Position numbers and translations under genes: made by a program. Of a stretch of 64,000 nt of DNA, positions 42,612 to 51,659 are shown piece after piece. The stretch is taken from assembly GCA_015067005.1 (NCBI GenBank), contig SVNH01000009.1, forward strand, positions 1 through 64,000, written 5' to 3'. Position 1 is the first letter of the stretch; each line of letters starts with the position of its first letter. The notes under the pieces were generated by a model. The model ran no database searches. It was not told the DNA's origin and saw only the letters and a program-made list of their open reading frames with translations. The stretch comes from Ruminococcus flavefaciens. GTDB lineage: Bacteria > Bacillota > Clostridia > Oscillospirales > Ruminococcaceae.

Positions 42612-43658
42612 ATGACATTATCTTTCTGGGTGATATGCCTTATCGTATCACTCATTTCGTTTGCATTAGCCGGTGTATCAGGAATTTTCCTCGTACCCTT
42701 CCTTCACAGGATAAAGTTCGGTCAGCCGATCAAAACTGAGGACGGTCCGCAGTGGCACGCCAAAAAACAGGGTACCCCCACAATGGGCGGCTTCATGTTC
42801 ATCATATCGTCCGTACTCACTGCGGTAGGCGGCTACTGGGTTTTCAGGATGCGCGGCGGAGTTGATACTACCGACAAGGAAACTCTCAACTGCTTCTATC
42901 GTATGATGAGCGTTGTGGTATTCTCGATGCTGTGCGGAAGTCTCGGCTTCATCGACGACTACATAAAGGTCGCAAGAAAGAACAACGACGGTCTCACACC
43001 GTGGCAGAAAATGGCGCTCCAGCTGCTGTTTTCAGTCGGATTCCTCTTTGCGATATGGAAATTCGGCGATACAAGCAATAAGATAGACCTCGGATTCGCT
43101 GAAACTCCTTCACTCGGTATCTTCTACTACATACTCATGATACCGGTGATGATATACCTCACAAACGCTGTGAACCTCACGGACGGTATCGACGGTCTGT
43201 GCGGCTCGGTTACATTCGTTGCGATGCTTGTCTATACGATATGCTGCGCTATCATCAAGGAATATGAAATGTCGCTGCTGACTATGGCGCTTGCAGGCGG
43301 ATGTCTGGGCTTCCTCATCTGGAACCTCAATCCGGCAAAGTGCTTCATGGGCGATACAGGCTCGATGTACCTCGGTGCGGCAGTTACAGGTGTCGGACTT
43401 GTGCTGCATAACCACCTTCTCATGCTTCTGGTATCAATGGTGTATGTGCTCGAAGCGCTCTCAGTAGTCATTCAGGTGAGCTACTTCAAATACACCAAGA
43501 AAAAGACCGGCGAGGGGAAGCGCATCTTCAAGATGACTCCTATCCACCACCATTTCGAGATGAGCGGTTTCAGCGAATACAAGATCGTTGTAACATTTTC
43601 GCTCACCGGTATGATATTCGGCATACTGGGAATAATTACACTGTTGGCTTGCATTTGA
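42612..43658 (+). CDS. mraY: Phospho-MurNAc-pentapeptide transferase MraY
   Basis: Makes lipid I by joining phospho-MurNAc-pentapeptide to undecaprenyl phosphate. 348 residues, ten membrane segments. Catalytic motifs: FIDDYIKV, NAVNLTDGIDGL and TPIHHHFEMSG. The ATG at 42612 is the first that fits the family; its ribosome binding site CAGGAG lies 14 bases upstream, further than normal, and no in-frame alternative is nearer. Upstream codons of the longer frame run through the P element. Confidence 0.94.
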   Translation: MTLSFWVICLIVSLISFALAGVSGIFLVPFLHRIKFGQPIKTEDGPQWHAKKQGTPTMGGFMFIISSVLTAVGGYWVFRMRGGVDTTDKETLNCFYRMMSVVVFSMLCGSLGFIDDYIKVARKNNDGLTPWQKMALQLLFSVGFLFAIWKFGDTSNKIDLGFAETPSLGIFYYILMIPVMIYLTNAVNLTDGIDGLCGSVTFVAMLVYTICCAIIKEYEMSLLTMALAGGCLGFLIWNLNPAKCFMGDTGSMYLGAAVTGVGLVLHNHLLMLLVSMVYVLEALSVVIQVSYFKYTKKKTGEGKRIFKMTPIHHHFEMSGFSEYKIVVTFSLTGMIFGILGIITLLACI

Positions 43659-43691
43659 GTCATATTCTGAACGCTGCAAAGGAGATTGAGC

Positions 43692-44972
43692 ATGGCAGAA
43701 CGAAAAGTGAATAAAAAAAGGTCTGACCGCAGCTTGTGGAAAACCTTTGCAGGAGAGGGAAGGAACGGAGATATAAGTCTTTCGTTCTTTGCCTATGTTA
43801 TGATACTTCTGGTCGTTGGTATCGTAATGATGTCATCGGCGAGCTATGCGTGGGCTTACAGCGAGCACGACGGCGACGGTCTGTTCTACGCAAAGAATCA
43901 GGCTAAGAGCGCTGTCATCGGATTCGCTGCGATGATATTCTTCATGAAAATGGATTACCACAACCTCAAAAATATAAAGCTTCCGGTGCTGAAAAAGTTC
44001 AACATCGCGGGACTTTTCTACGTCAGCGGTGTGCTTCTCCTTCTGCTCGCGCTCCTCATCGGTAACGACGAGGGCGGTTCTATGGGCGCTAAGCGCTGGC
44101 TCACCCTCGGACCTGTAAACTTCCAGCCCTCCGAGGTCGCAAAGCTGGCGATAGTAATTTTCTTCGCTTATCACATGGAACGCGACGGCAAAAAGATGAA
44201 CACCTTCAAAACGGGTATCTTGAAATATGCCGGATATATGAGCGTTTACGCATTTCTGCTCTACTTGGAGCCGCACCTTTCAGGACTTATCCTCATCGTT
44301 ACTATCTCGGTAGCTATGGTGCTCTGCGGCGGTGCTAACAAGAAGCAGTTCATTCTTCTCGGCGGCTCTGCGCTTGCGATCGCGGTAATTATTATCTCAT
44401 GGCAGGCTCAGATCGAGGACAGCTATGTTTCAACACGTATCAGATCATGGCAGGATCCGTTCGCGGACGTTCTCGATGACACATGGCAGACTGCCAACTC
44501 GATAATCGCTATCGGTTCGGGCGGTATGTTCGGTCTCGGACTGGGCAATTCGCGCCAGAAATATATGTATCTCCCTGAAACAAAGAACGACTTCGTTTTC
44601 CCGATAGTCTGCGAGGAGCTCGGATTCGTGGGAGCTTTTGCGATAATCATAGTATTCTTCCTTCTCATCGTGGAGGGCTATTCGATAGCTGTACGCTGCA
44701 AGGACCGCTTCGGAATGCTGATAGCAGTCGGCATCACGACACAGATCGGTATCCAGACAGTCCTCAATCTTGCGGTCGTAAGCAACCTGATACCGAATAC
44801 CGGTATCAGTCTGCCGTTTTTCAGCTACGGCGGTACAGCCCTCATAATGCAGCTTGCTGAAATGGGCATAATGCTGAATATCTCGCAGCAGAGATACTAC
44901 CCCGAGGACGAAACTGCAAGGAAAAAAGTTGCAGAGGTCGAGGAAGAGACCTATATGCTCAAAAATGCGTAA
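43692..44972 (+). CDS. ftsW: Septal peptidoglycan polymerase FtsW
   Basis: SEDS-family glycan polymerase for the septum, 426 residues with ten membrane segments. The large outer loop holds the conserved GAKRWLTLGPVNFQPSE with the key Glu-Pro-type region, and the C-terminal part has FFSYGGTALIMQLAEMG. ATG at 43692 chosen over the TTG six bases earlier, since AAAGGAG is eight bases before it. Followed by a charged cytoplasmic tail. Confidence 0.95.
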   Translation: MAERKVNKKRSDRSLWKTFAGEGRNGDISLSFFAYVMILLVVGIVMMSSASYAWAYSEHDGDGLFYAKNQAKSAVIGFAAMIFFMKMDYHNLKNIKLPVLKKFNIAGLFYVSGVLLLLLALLIGNDEGGSMGAKRWLTLGPVNFQPSEVAKLAIVIFFAYHMERDGKKMNTFKTGILKYAGYMSVYAFLLYLEPHLSGLILIVTISVAMVLCGGANKKQFILLGGSALAIAVIIISWQAQIEDSYVSTRIRSWQDPFADVLDDTWQTANSIIAIGSGGMFGLGLGNSRQKYMYLPETKNDFVFPIVCEELGFVGAFAIIIVFFLLIVEGYSIAVRCKDRFGMLIAVGITTQIGIQTVLNLAVVSNLIPNTGISLPFFSYGGTALIMQLAEMGIMLNISQQRYYPEDETARKKVAEVEEETYMLKNA

Positions 44973-44984
44973 AGGAGAGTCAGT

Positions 44985-46118
44985 ATGCGAGTTCTTATTG
45001 CCTGCGGCGGTACCGGCGGACACATCAATCCCGGCATCGCTATCGCAGATATGATAAAGGAAAAATATCCGGATTCGGAATTCCTCTTTGCGGGAACTCC
45101 GCGCGGTATGGAGTCGAAACTCGTACCAAAGGCGGGTTACAGGCTCGAAACGATAAAGGTCGCAGGTTTTCAGCGAAAGATCTCGTTTGAGAACATCGGC
45201 AGAAACGCCAAGGCGCTTGCTTACCTTGCAACATCAGGTAAACGCGCAAAGGAGATAATCACCGGATTCAAGCCGGATATTGCGATCGGTACAGGCGGCT
45301 ATGCTGCCGGACCTGTCATCAGAAAAGCAGCAAAAATGGGTATCCCTACTGCTATCCATGAGCAGAATGCCTATCCCGGAGTTACTAACCGTCTGCTTTC
45401 AAAGGAAGTTGACTACGTTATGCTCACGGTCATCGAGGCGCTCGATTTCATGGATAAGAGCAAGTTTGAATACAGCGTTACCGGACTTCCCGTGAGAAGC
45501 TCCATTAACGCATCCCTCAGCAAGGCGGAGGCACGAAAAAAACTCGGCTTCAATGACGATTTTACTGTGCTTTCTTTCGGCGGAAGTCTCGGCGCAGGAT
45601 GTATCAACGATACCATGACTGAGGCTATCAAATGGCACGTTTCTAAGGGACTGAAGATAAACCACATCCACGGCTACGGCGGCATGGGCAAGGACTCCTT
45701 CCCGCAGGCTATGAAGGCTGCCGGTATACCGCTGAAGTCCGACAGGCTGAGGATAACCGAATACATAAACGATATGGACGTTTGTCTTGCAGCAGCAGAC
45801 CTCGTTATCTGCCGCAGCGGCGCTTCAACTCTTGCAGAGCTCGAAGCCGCAGGCAAGGCTTCGATACTGATACCTTCCCCGATCGTTGCAGGCAATCACC
45901 AGTACCACAATGCCATGGTGCTCGGAAAAGCCGGCGCAGCGGTCGTCATCGAGCAGAAGGACGCTTCTCCGGAAAGACTTGTTTCCGAGATCGAGAAGCT
46001 CTATAATGAGCCTGATAAGGCAGAGGTCATGTCGCAGTGCGCGAAGTCTCTCTGCGTTACGGATACCAATGACCGCATAATGGCTGTCGTAGAAAAGCTG
46101 ATGGACAAAAAGAAATGA
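44985..46118 (+). CDS. murG: Lipid II synthase MurG
   Basis: GT-B glycosyltransferase adding GlcNAc to lipid I on the inner membrane face, 377 residues. N-terminal CGGTGGHINPG, then GTGGYAAGPV, HEQNAYPG, and the donor-site CRSGASTLAELEAAGKASILIPSP. The ATG follows AAAGGAG. The stop overlaps the start of the alpha/beta hydrolase gene (ATGA). Confidence 0.96.
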   Translation: MRVLIACGGTGGHINPGIAIADMIKEKYPDSEFLFAGTPRGMESKLVPKAGYRLETIKVAGFQRKISFENIGRNAKALAYLATSGKRAKEIITGFKPDIAIGTGGYAAGPVIRKAAKMGIPTAIHEQNAYPGVTNRLLSKEVDYVMLTVIEALDFMDKSKFEYSVTGLPVRSSINASLSKAEARKKLGFNDDFTVLSFGGSLGAGCINDTMTEAIKWHVSKGLKINHIHGYGGMGKDSFPQAMKAAGIPLKSDRLRITEYINDMDVCLAAADLVICRSGASTLAELEAAGKASILIPSPIVAGNHQYHNAMVLGKAGAAVVIEQKDASPERLVSEIEKLYNEPDKAEVMSQCAKSLCVTDTNDRIMAVVEKLMDKKK

Positions 46119-46987
46119 GATATAAGAATTTGGTGAGTGTGAACGGCACTGAACTAAACGTTTACACGGAAGGAAACGGAAATTTCACAGTCGTATTTAT
46201 GGCAGGAAACGGTGTAACGAGCCCTGTGCTTGAGTATAAGCCGATATACCGCAGGCTTTCGGATAAATACCGCATTGCTGTCATAGAAAAGGCAGGCTAT
46301 GGTCTGAGCGGAGCTATGAAGACTCCACGCACAGTTGAAAATCTTGTCGATGAGGACAGAAAAGCACTTGCTGCTGCCGGCATAGAGCCGCCCTATGTTC
46401 TCGCACCGCATTCATATTCCGGTTTTGAGGCTGTGTACTGGTCAAATACCTATCCCGATGAGGTGAAAGCTGTACTGAGTATGGACATGGGTGTGCCCGA
46501 TCTTGCAATACAGCAATCCGAGGTCATTCCGGAGGATAAACGGCTGAAACAGATCGAAAAGCAGATGAAGCTTCTGAAGCTTATCGCTAAGAAGGGACTG
46601 TTCTCAAAACTGATAAAGAATAAAACAGTCAATGTTTCAGGACTTATGTCCGGAAATGAACTTTCCGGCGAAGAAAAATCAATGTATGAGCAGCTGTTTT
46701 ATAAAAACATAGCTAACGAGGAATATGCCGAGGAATCGAGAAATATGACGTCTAACGCGATAGCTGCCGCAAATACAGGGATCCTCACTTGTCCGTGCTG
46801 TTTCTATATAAGCGATATGAAGATGATGACCGGATCACTGAACTGGCGCAGAAGCGGACTTGATTATGCCCGAAAATGCGGTGCAGAGGTGCATCTGTCT
46901 GACAAAGGACATATGATGTATGCTTTTATCCCGGATGAAATGGCAGAGACTTTTGAAAGGTTTCTTGAAAAGAAAGGCATAATATAG
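46115..46987 (+). CDS. Alpha/beta hydrolase inserted in the division cluster
   Basis: 290 residues, alpha/beta hydrolase fold. The oxyanion region VFMAGNGVTSP, the nucleophile elbow APHSYSGFEA (Ser in HSYSG, a variant of G-x-S-x-G) and a late His in DKGHMMYAF are visible, so it could be active as an esterase or lipase-like enzyme. Translation is coupled to murG by the ATGA overlap. It is not a standard member of this cluster, and codon choice looks more AT-rich than murG and murA, hinting at later arrival. Substrate unknown. Confidence 0.8.
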   Translation: MRYKNLVSVNGTELNVYTEGNGNFTVVFMAGNGVTSPVLEYKPIYRRLSDKYRIAVIEKAGYGLSGAMKTPRTVENLVDEDRKALAAAGIEPPYVLAPHSYSGFEAVYWSNTYPDEVKAVLSMDMGVPDLAIQQSEVIPEDKRLKQIEKQMKLLKLIAKKGLFSKLIKNKTVNVSGLMSGNELSGEEKSMYEQLFYKNIANEEYAEESRNMTSNAIAAANTGILTCPCCFYISDMKMMTGSLNWRRSGLDYARKCGAEVHLSDKGHMMYAFIPDEMAETFERFLEKKGII

Positions 46988-47052
46988 CATTTAAAAAGTA
47001 ACATAAACCGCCCCAGCCGCATAATATACACAAACGGCTGAGAGGTGGTAAT

Positions 47053-48315
47053 ATGCAGAAACTTATCGTTGAAGGCGGAAAGCGTCTGAGAGGCGAGATC
47101 AGGCTTCAGGGAAGCAAGAACAGTTCGCTGCCGATAATTGCGGCGGCGCTTCTGAGCAGAGGCGAATGTGTATTGAGGAACTGTCCCGAACTGAGCGACG
47201 TTTATGCGGCTTCGAGGATACTCAACTGTCTCGGAACGAAATGCAGCTTTTCCGAAAATACCGCGGTGATAGATTCCTCATCACTCAACGGCAGCGAGAT
47301 ACCCGAGGAGCTTATGCGCGAGATGCGTTCCTCGATAATATTCATGGGCGCTATGCTCGGACGCACAGGCGAATGTACTGTCAGTGTACCGGGCGGCTGC
47401 GAGCTCGGACCCCGTCCGATAGATATGCACCTCGCTGCGATAAGGAAAATGGGTGTGGATGTCCGCGACAGCGGCGGAAGGATAGTCTGCCGTGCGCTTA
47501 ACGGAAGGGCGAAGGGTGCCAAGCTTTCGCTGGCATTCCCGTCGGTCGGTGCGACCGAGAACGTTATCCTCTGCGCTGTAACGGCAGAGGGCGAAACAGT
47601 CATCAACAACGCCGCGAGAGAGCCTGAGATATGCGATCTCTGCGGATTCCTGCGGAAATGCGGCGCGGATATTTCCGGCGACGGCGAAAGCAGGATAATA
47701 ATTAACGGTAAACAACAGCTTCACGGCTGTGAATATACTATCATGCCGGATAGAATTGCCGGCGCGACTTACCTCTCTATGGCGGCTGCCGCAGGGGGAG
47801 AGATAATACTTACAAATGCCTGCGTTCAGGAAATGGAGCCGTTCCTTACAGTGCTCGAACAGACCGGATGCAGCATATATACAAATTCTGACAGGATATA
47901 TCTTCGCTGCGGGGCACGTCTGAAGGCTCCGCCCGACAGGATAAGGACCATGCCGCATCCCGGTTTTCCTACCGATGCACAGGCTGTTCTGATGTCGGCA
48001 CTCACCCTCGCTGAGGGCACGAGCGTATTCGAGGAGAATATTTTCGATTGCCGCTATCGCCATGCCGATGCTCTTGTGAAAATGGGAGCGGATATACAGG
48101 TCATGGGGAAAATAGCGGTAGTCAGGGGAGTTCAGCGTCTGCACGGCGCTTCGGCAGAGGCAACCGACCTCAGAGGCGGTGCGGCTATGCTTTGTGCGGC
48201 ACTCGCAGCCGAGGGGGTCTCCGAGATAAGCAGGATATATCACATCGACAGAGGATATGAAAAAATTGAAGAAGCAGTCGCAGGGCTCGGAGGAAAAGCA
48301 GTCCGGAGCGGCTGA
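47053..48315 (+). CDS. murA: UDP-GlcNAc 1-carboxyvinyltransferase MurA
   Basis: First committed step of peptidoglycan synthesis: transfers enolpyruvate from PEP to UDP-GlcNAc. 420 residues. The N-terminal LQGSKNSSLPI holds the conserved Lys-Asn, and C116 in PGGCELGPRP is the Cys that fosfomycin attacks. The ATG follows GAGAGGTGG. ftsQ starts 15 bases after the stop. Confidence 0.95.
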   Translation: MQKLIVEGGKRLRGEIRLQGSKNSSLPIIAAALLSRGECVLRNCPELSDVYAASRILNCLGTKCSFSENTAVIDSSSLNGSEIPEELMREMRSSIIFMGAMLGRTGECTVSVPGGCELGPRPIDMHLAAIRKMGVDVRDSGGRIVCRALNGRAKGAKLSLAFPSVGATENVILCAVTAEGETVINNAAREPEICDLCGFLRKCGADISGDGESRIIINGKQQLHGCEYTIMPDRIAGATYLSMAAAAGGEIILTNACVQEMEPFLTVLEQTGCSIYTNSDRIYLRCGARLKAPPDRIRTMPHPGFPTDAQAVLMSALTLAEGTSVFEENIFDCRYRHADALVKMGADIQVMGKIAVVRGVQRLHGASAEATDLRGGAAMLCAALAAEGVSEISRIYHIDRGYEKIEEAVAGLGGKAVRSG

Positions 48316-48330
48316 GAAAACGGAGAAACT

Positions 48331-49506
48331 ATGAAGGATGTAGAGAAGACCAGCGTTGAACGCCAGAACAGCAGCAAGCGTCTGCGGAGGCGAAAGCGTA
48401 ATTTCAATATTTATGCAGTCGTGGTAATGCTGCTCGTGCTTACGGCAGGCATCACGATAAGCTATACTTTCCTGTTCAACATCAATGAGATAAAGGTATC
48501 GGGCGAATCGGATATGTATACCGCCGAGCAGATAGTGGACGCTTCCGGCATAAAGCAGGGCGATAACCTCCTGAGACTGAAACCCGAACAGGGCGAGCAG
48601 AATATCCTTGATAAGCTGCTTTATGTTGAATCGGCAACTGTCAGCAAGGACTTTCCCTCATCGCTTGAAATAAGCGTAACACGCTGCGTTCCGGCTTACA
48701 ATATCAACTACGACGGCGGAACTCTCCTCGTGAGCAAAAAGGGAAAGATACTTGCGGATAACAGCTTCGTGACCGACGGTCTGCCGGTAGTTTACGGCTA
48801 TGAGCCATCGGTGACAACTGCCGGAAAGAACCTCGAATCCGGAAATCTCCACAAAAAGGACGCCTTTGCCGAGCTCATGAACAGTCTCGGTGATTCCGAG
48901 GATACAAATGTGGTATCAGTCGATATGAGCGATGAATTCGCTATCAATATCAAATACAAGAACGGAATAATGTTCAAAATGGGCAACTGGAGCGATGTTG
49001 AATACAAACTCTCGCTTGCGGACAATATCATGAACGATGTCAACGTTAAGGGCAAGAAGGGCTATCTCACAATGGTCGGCACGAATCAGTGCAGCTTCAG
49101 AATGACCGATGAGCCGATACAGGCACCGGTCAGCAGCGATCCTGAAAAGCCGGCAGCAATAGGTCCGGACGGCAAGCCTGTAAGAGGCGAGAATAACCCC
49201 GATCAGCAGAAGCTCTTCGAGAACGAAAACAAGAACAAGAACCAGCAGCAGGATCAGCAGCAGGGGAATGTTCCCGATAATAACGCCGCTAACGGCTACG
49301 ACCAGAACCAGTACGGCGGCTACGACCAGAACCAGTACGGCGGCTACGACCAGAACCAGTACGGCGGTTACGACCAGAATCAGTACGGCGGCTACGATCA
49401 GAACCAGTACGGCGGCTACGATCAGAACCAGTACGGCGGCTACGACCAGAATCAGTACGGCGGTTACGATCAGAACCAGTACGGCGGCGACTCGGTACAA
49501 TACTGA
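48331..49506 (+). CDS. ftsQ: Division protein FtsQ/DivIB with octapeptide repeat tail
   Basis: 391 residues: basic cytoplasmic start, one membrane helix (about 28-50), POTRA domain (about 52-125, starting INEIKVSG), beta domain (to about 260), then an Asn/Gln-rich linker and eight exact YDQNQYGG repeats (323-386). DivIB is the outer scaffold of the FtsL-DivIC complex at the septum. The prion-like, Tyr/Gln/Asn-rich tail is not part of the family and lies outside the cell. The ATG follows CGGAG. Confidence 0.9.
   Translation: MKDVEKTSVERQNSSKRLRRRKRNFNIYAVVVMLLVLTAGITISYTFLFNINEIKVSGESDMYTAEQIVDASGIKQGDNLLRLKPEQGEQNILDKLLYVESATVSKDFPSSLEISVTRCVPAYNINYDGGTLLVSKKGKILADNSFVTDGLPVVYGYEPSVTTAGKNLESGNLHKKDAFAELMNSLGDSEDTNVVSVDMSDEFAINIKYKNGIMFKMGNWSDVEYKLSLADNIMNDVNVKGKKGYLTMVGTNQCSFRMTDEPIQAPVSSDPEKPAAIGPDGKPVRGENNPDQQKLFENENKNKNQQQDQQQGNVPDNNAANGYDQNQYGGYDQNQYGGYDQNQYGGYDQNQYGGYDQNQYGGYDQNQYGGYDQNQYGGYDQNQYGGDSVQY
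49297..49488 (+). repeat. Eight 24-bp in-frame tandem repeats in ftsQ
   Basis: Eight units of 24 bp coding YDQNQYGG. They differ only at a few third positions, so copy number may vary between strains. Confidence 0.97.
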
Positions 49507-49605
49507 TATACCGTCCTGAGGGCACTTTAAATATGTACAAAATGCTGAATCAAATGAGTGCGTAATTGTAAAATGCGCTGAAAATGAAAAAATTCAAATT
49601 CTTAC

Positions 49606-49634
49606 TTGAAAAAGATACGAGATTATGATACAAT
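49606..49634 (+). promoter_or_regulatory. Promoter of ftsZ
   Basis: TTGAAA (49606-49611), 17-bp spacer, TACAAT (49629-49634) with TGA before the -10. The leader of about 130 bases contains a weak GTCCC/GGGAC stem (49690-49710). Confidence 0.75.
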
Positions 49635-49767
49635 AATATGTGTATTTACGCTGAGCATATTATGCGGGGGCATGATAGACAGCGTATCCGTCCCCATTGT
49701 AGAACGGGACGCAGGTTAATGAATAATGTATTAAATATACAGGATAAATATTAGGAGGAGTTAAAAA

Positions 49768-50889
49768 ATGTCAGATTTCAATTATGAGGAAGCTCTGGAA
49801 CCCGATGTAAATATAAAAGTAATCGGCGTCGGCGGCGGCGGCGGAAATGCCGTAAACTGTATGGTAGAGTCCGGAGTCAATAATATAGAGTATATCGCTG
49901 TAAATACTGATGCAAAGGCACTTAATAAATCAAAGGCTACCACAAGGATACCGATCGGTACTAAGCTCACTAAGGGCAGAGGTGCCGGAAATAAGCCTGA
50001 AGTAGGTCAGAAGAGCGCTGAGGAGAACAGAGACGAGATCGAAACTCATCTCAAGGGCGCTGATATGGTATTCATCACAGCCGGTATGGGCGGCGGAACC
50101 GGTACAGGTGCAGCACCTGTTGTCGCTAAGATCGCCAAGGAAATGGACATCCTTACCGTTGCTGTTGTTACAAAGCCTTTCCTCTTTGAAAGAGAGCAGA
50201 AAATGGCTCAGGCTGAAAGAGGTATCGAGGAACTCAGAAAATACGTTGATTCACTCATCGTTATCCCTAATGAAAGACTCCTCGATGGTCTCGATAAGCC
50301 GCTCACAATGATGCAGTCATTCGCTCTTTCCGATGACATCCTCAAAACAGGTGTAAAGAGTATTTCCGACCTCATCGTTGAAGAAGGCTACATAAACCTC
50401 GATTTCGCAGACGTTTCTACTATCATGAAGAATGCAGGTCTCGCTCACATGGCTATCGGTCACGGTTCGGGCAAGGACAAGGCAAAGGAAGCTGCAAATT
50501 CCGTTATTTCCAGCCCGCTTCTCGAAACATCTATCGCAGGTGCAAAGAGACTCCTCATCAACATCACAATGTCCGAGGACATTCTTTCTTCCGATGTCGA
50601 TGCAGCTACAAAGCTTATCACAGATCAGGCTGCAAGCGATGTAGAGTTCATCTTCGGTACAGCTTTCAAGGAAGATATGCAGGATGAGATGACTATCACT
50701 GTTATCGCTGCCGGCTATGATATTGACGGCATTTCCTCTGATGACAGCATTCCTTCAGCAGACGAAAGCGTTATCCAGATCGACAATCCTCTTATCGATG
50801 GTCTCGGAATCGGCGACAGCGGCGCTTCAAAGCAGCAGCAGAATCAGGATTACGACCTCGACGACATCTTCAAGATGCTCGGCAACTAA
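49768..50889 (+). CDS. ftsZ: Cell division GTPase FtsZ
   Basis: Tubulin homologue forming the Z ring, 373 residues. GTP-binding [12 protein letters not shown] (about 108-119), the N-terminal [12 protein letters not shown] and T7-loop residues NLDFADV are intact. The acidic linker and the short C-terminal tail ([13 protein letters not shown]) replace the usual FtsA-binding peptide form. ftsA is absent between ftsQ and ftsZ. The ATG follows AGGAGG; own promoter and strong terminator. Confidence 0.97.
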   Translation: MSDFNYEEALEPDVNIKVIGVGGGGGNAVNCMVESGVNNIEYIAVNTDAKALNKSKATTRIPIGTKLTKGRGAGNKPEVGQKSAEENRDEIETHLKGADMVFITAGMGGGTGTGAAPVVAKIAKEMDILTVAVVTKPFLFEREQKMAQAERGIEELRKYVDSLIVIPNERLLDGLDKPLTMMQSFALSDDILKTGVKSISDLIVEEGYINLDFADVSTIMKNAGLAHMAIGHGSGKDKAKEAANSVISSPLLETSIAGAKRLLINITMSEDILSSDVDAATKLITDQAASDVEFIFGTAFKEDMQDEMTITVIAAGYDIDGISSDDSIPSADESVIQIDNPLIDGLGIGDSGASKQQQNQDYDLDDIFKMLGN

Positions 50890-50899
50890 TAAAACTTCA

Positions 50900-50927
50900 A
50901 GCGGTCCATTACGGACCGCTTTTTTTG
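50900..50927 (+). terminator. Terminator of ftsZ
   Basis: Perfect 8-bp stem AGCGGTCC/GGACCGCT, loop ATTAC, seven T. R-block 5 begins in the next bases. Confidence 0.95.
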
Positions 50928-51466
50928 GCGCAGTGCCTGCGCTCCCTTCCACGTTGGCGCTCGTAAACTTGCTTACTTTATCGCCATAGCTTACACGTAC
51001 TCGCTAACATCACAAACAATGGGATTCTAAAGGGCAGCGTGACGCTGCACCCTTCCACGTTGGCGCTCGTGAACTCGCTCACTTTATCGCCATAGCATAC
51101 ACGTACTCGCTCACGGCACTAATAATGGGTTGTAAGGGAGGTTCTCCCTTGCCGGATTCCAAAGGCAGAGCCTTTGGTCGCCGCTTTCGATTTTTAAGGC
51201 GGCGAAACTCTCCGAAGGCGCTCCGCAAAGGGTGAATTGACAAAACAGTCCGGTGGACTGTTTTTCAAGATAAGCAGTCTCGCAAATCTTTGATTTGCAG
51301 AGAATGCTATATGCAGAGCTGGGAACACCCTGCAAGAGAGGGCGTTCCCTTGTAAGGGCTTTCTGTAAGTGGTCTGACAGCGTGAGCTGTCACGGCGGTG
51401 AGCGACATCGTGGAAGGGAACGGAGGCACTCCACAAGCCGACCGAAGTTTTCCCTCGTTAAGACAC
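50928..51466 (+). repeat. R-block 5: two R2, R3 with insert, R1 remnant
   Basis: Largest plus-strand block. Begins GGCGCAGTGCCTGCGC right behind the ftsZ terminator. Two R2 modules (about 50944-51035, 51052-51130), then R3 (about 51150-51360) with a 50-60 bp insert between its two hairpins, then an inverted R1 whose whole centre is deleted (51423-51466). No gene is seen in it. Confidence 0.85.
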
Positions 51467-51558
51467 ATGGCTGTATGCAATAATTACTTGTAGTATAATT
51501 TTGCTGTCAATATAGTAAAATGCACTAAAATGAACGGAAAATTTCTACATATTAATAG

Positions 51559-51587
51559 TTGAAATATTATATTGAATATGATATAAT
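51559..51587 (+). promoter_or_regulatory. Promoter of the DivIVA-like gene
   Basis: TTGAAA (51559-51564), 17-bp spacer, TATAAT (51582-51587) with TGA before the -10. The leader has a CCGCAG/CTGCGG hairpin near 51628-51643. Confidence 0.75.
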
Positions 51588-51659
51588 TAATCAAAGGCAA
51601 TTTTATTCCCTTAAGTTTATGTTTTGCCGCAGCCCGCTGCGGGGATAGGAGTGTATACA

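Noticed and set aside
49297..49488. Regular 24-bp repeats resembling a CRISPR or VNTR locus outside genes
   Set aside because: They lie wholly inside ftsQ, code YDQNQYGG, and have no spacers.
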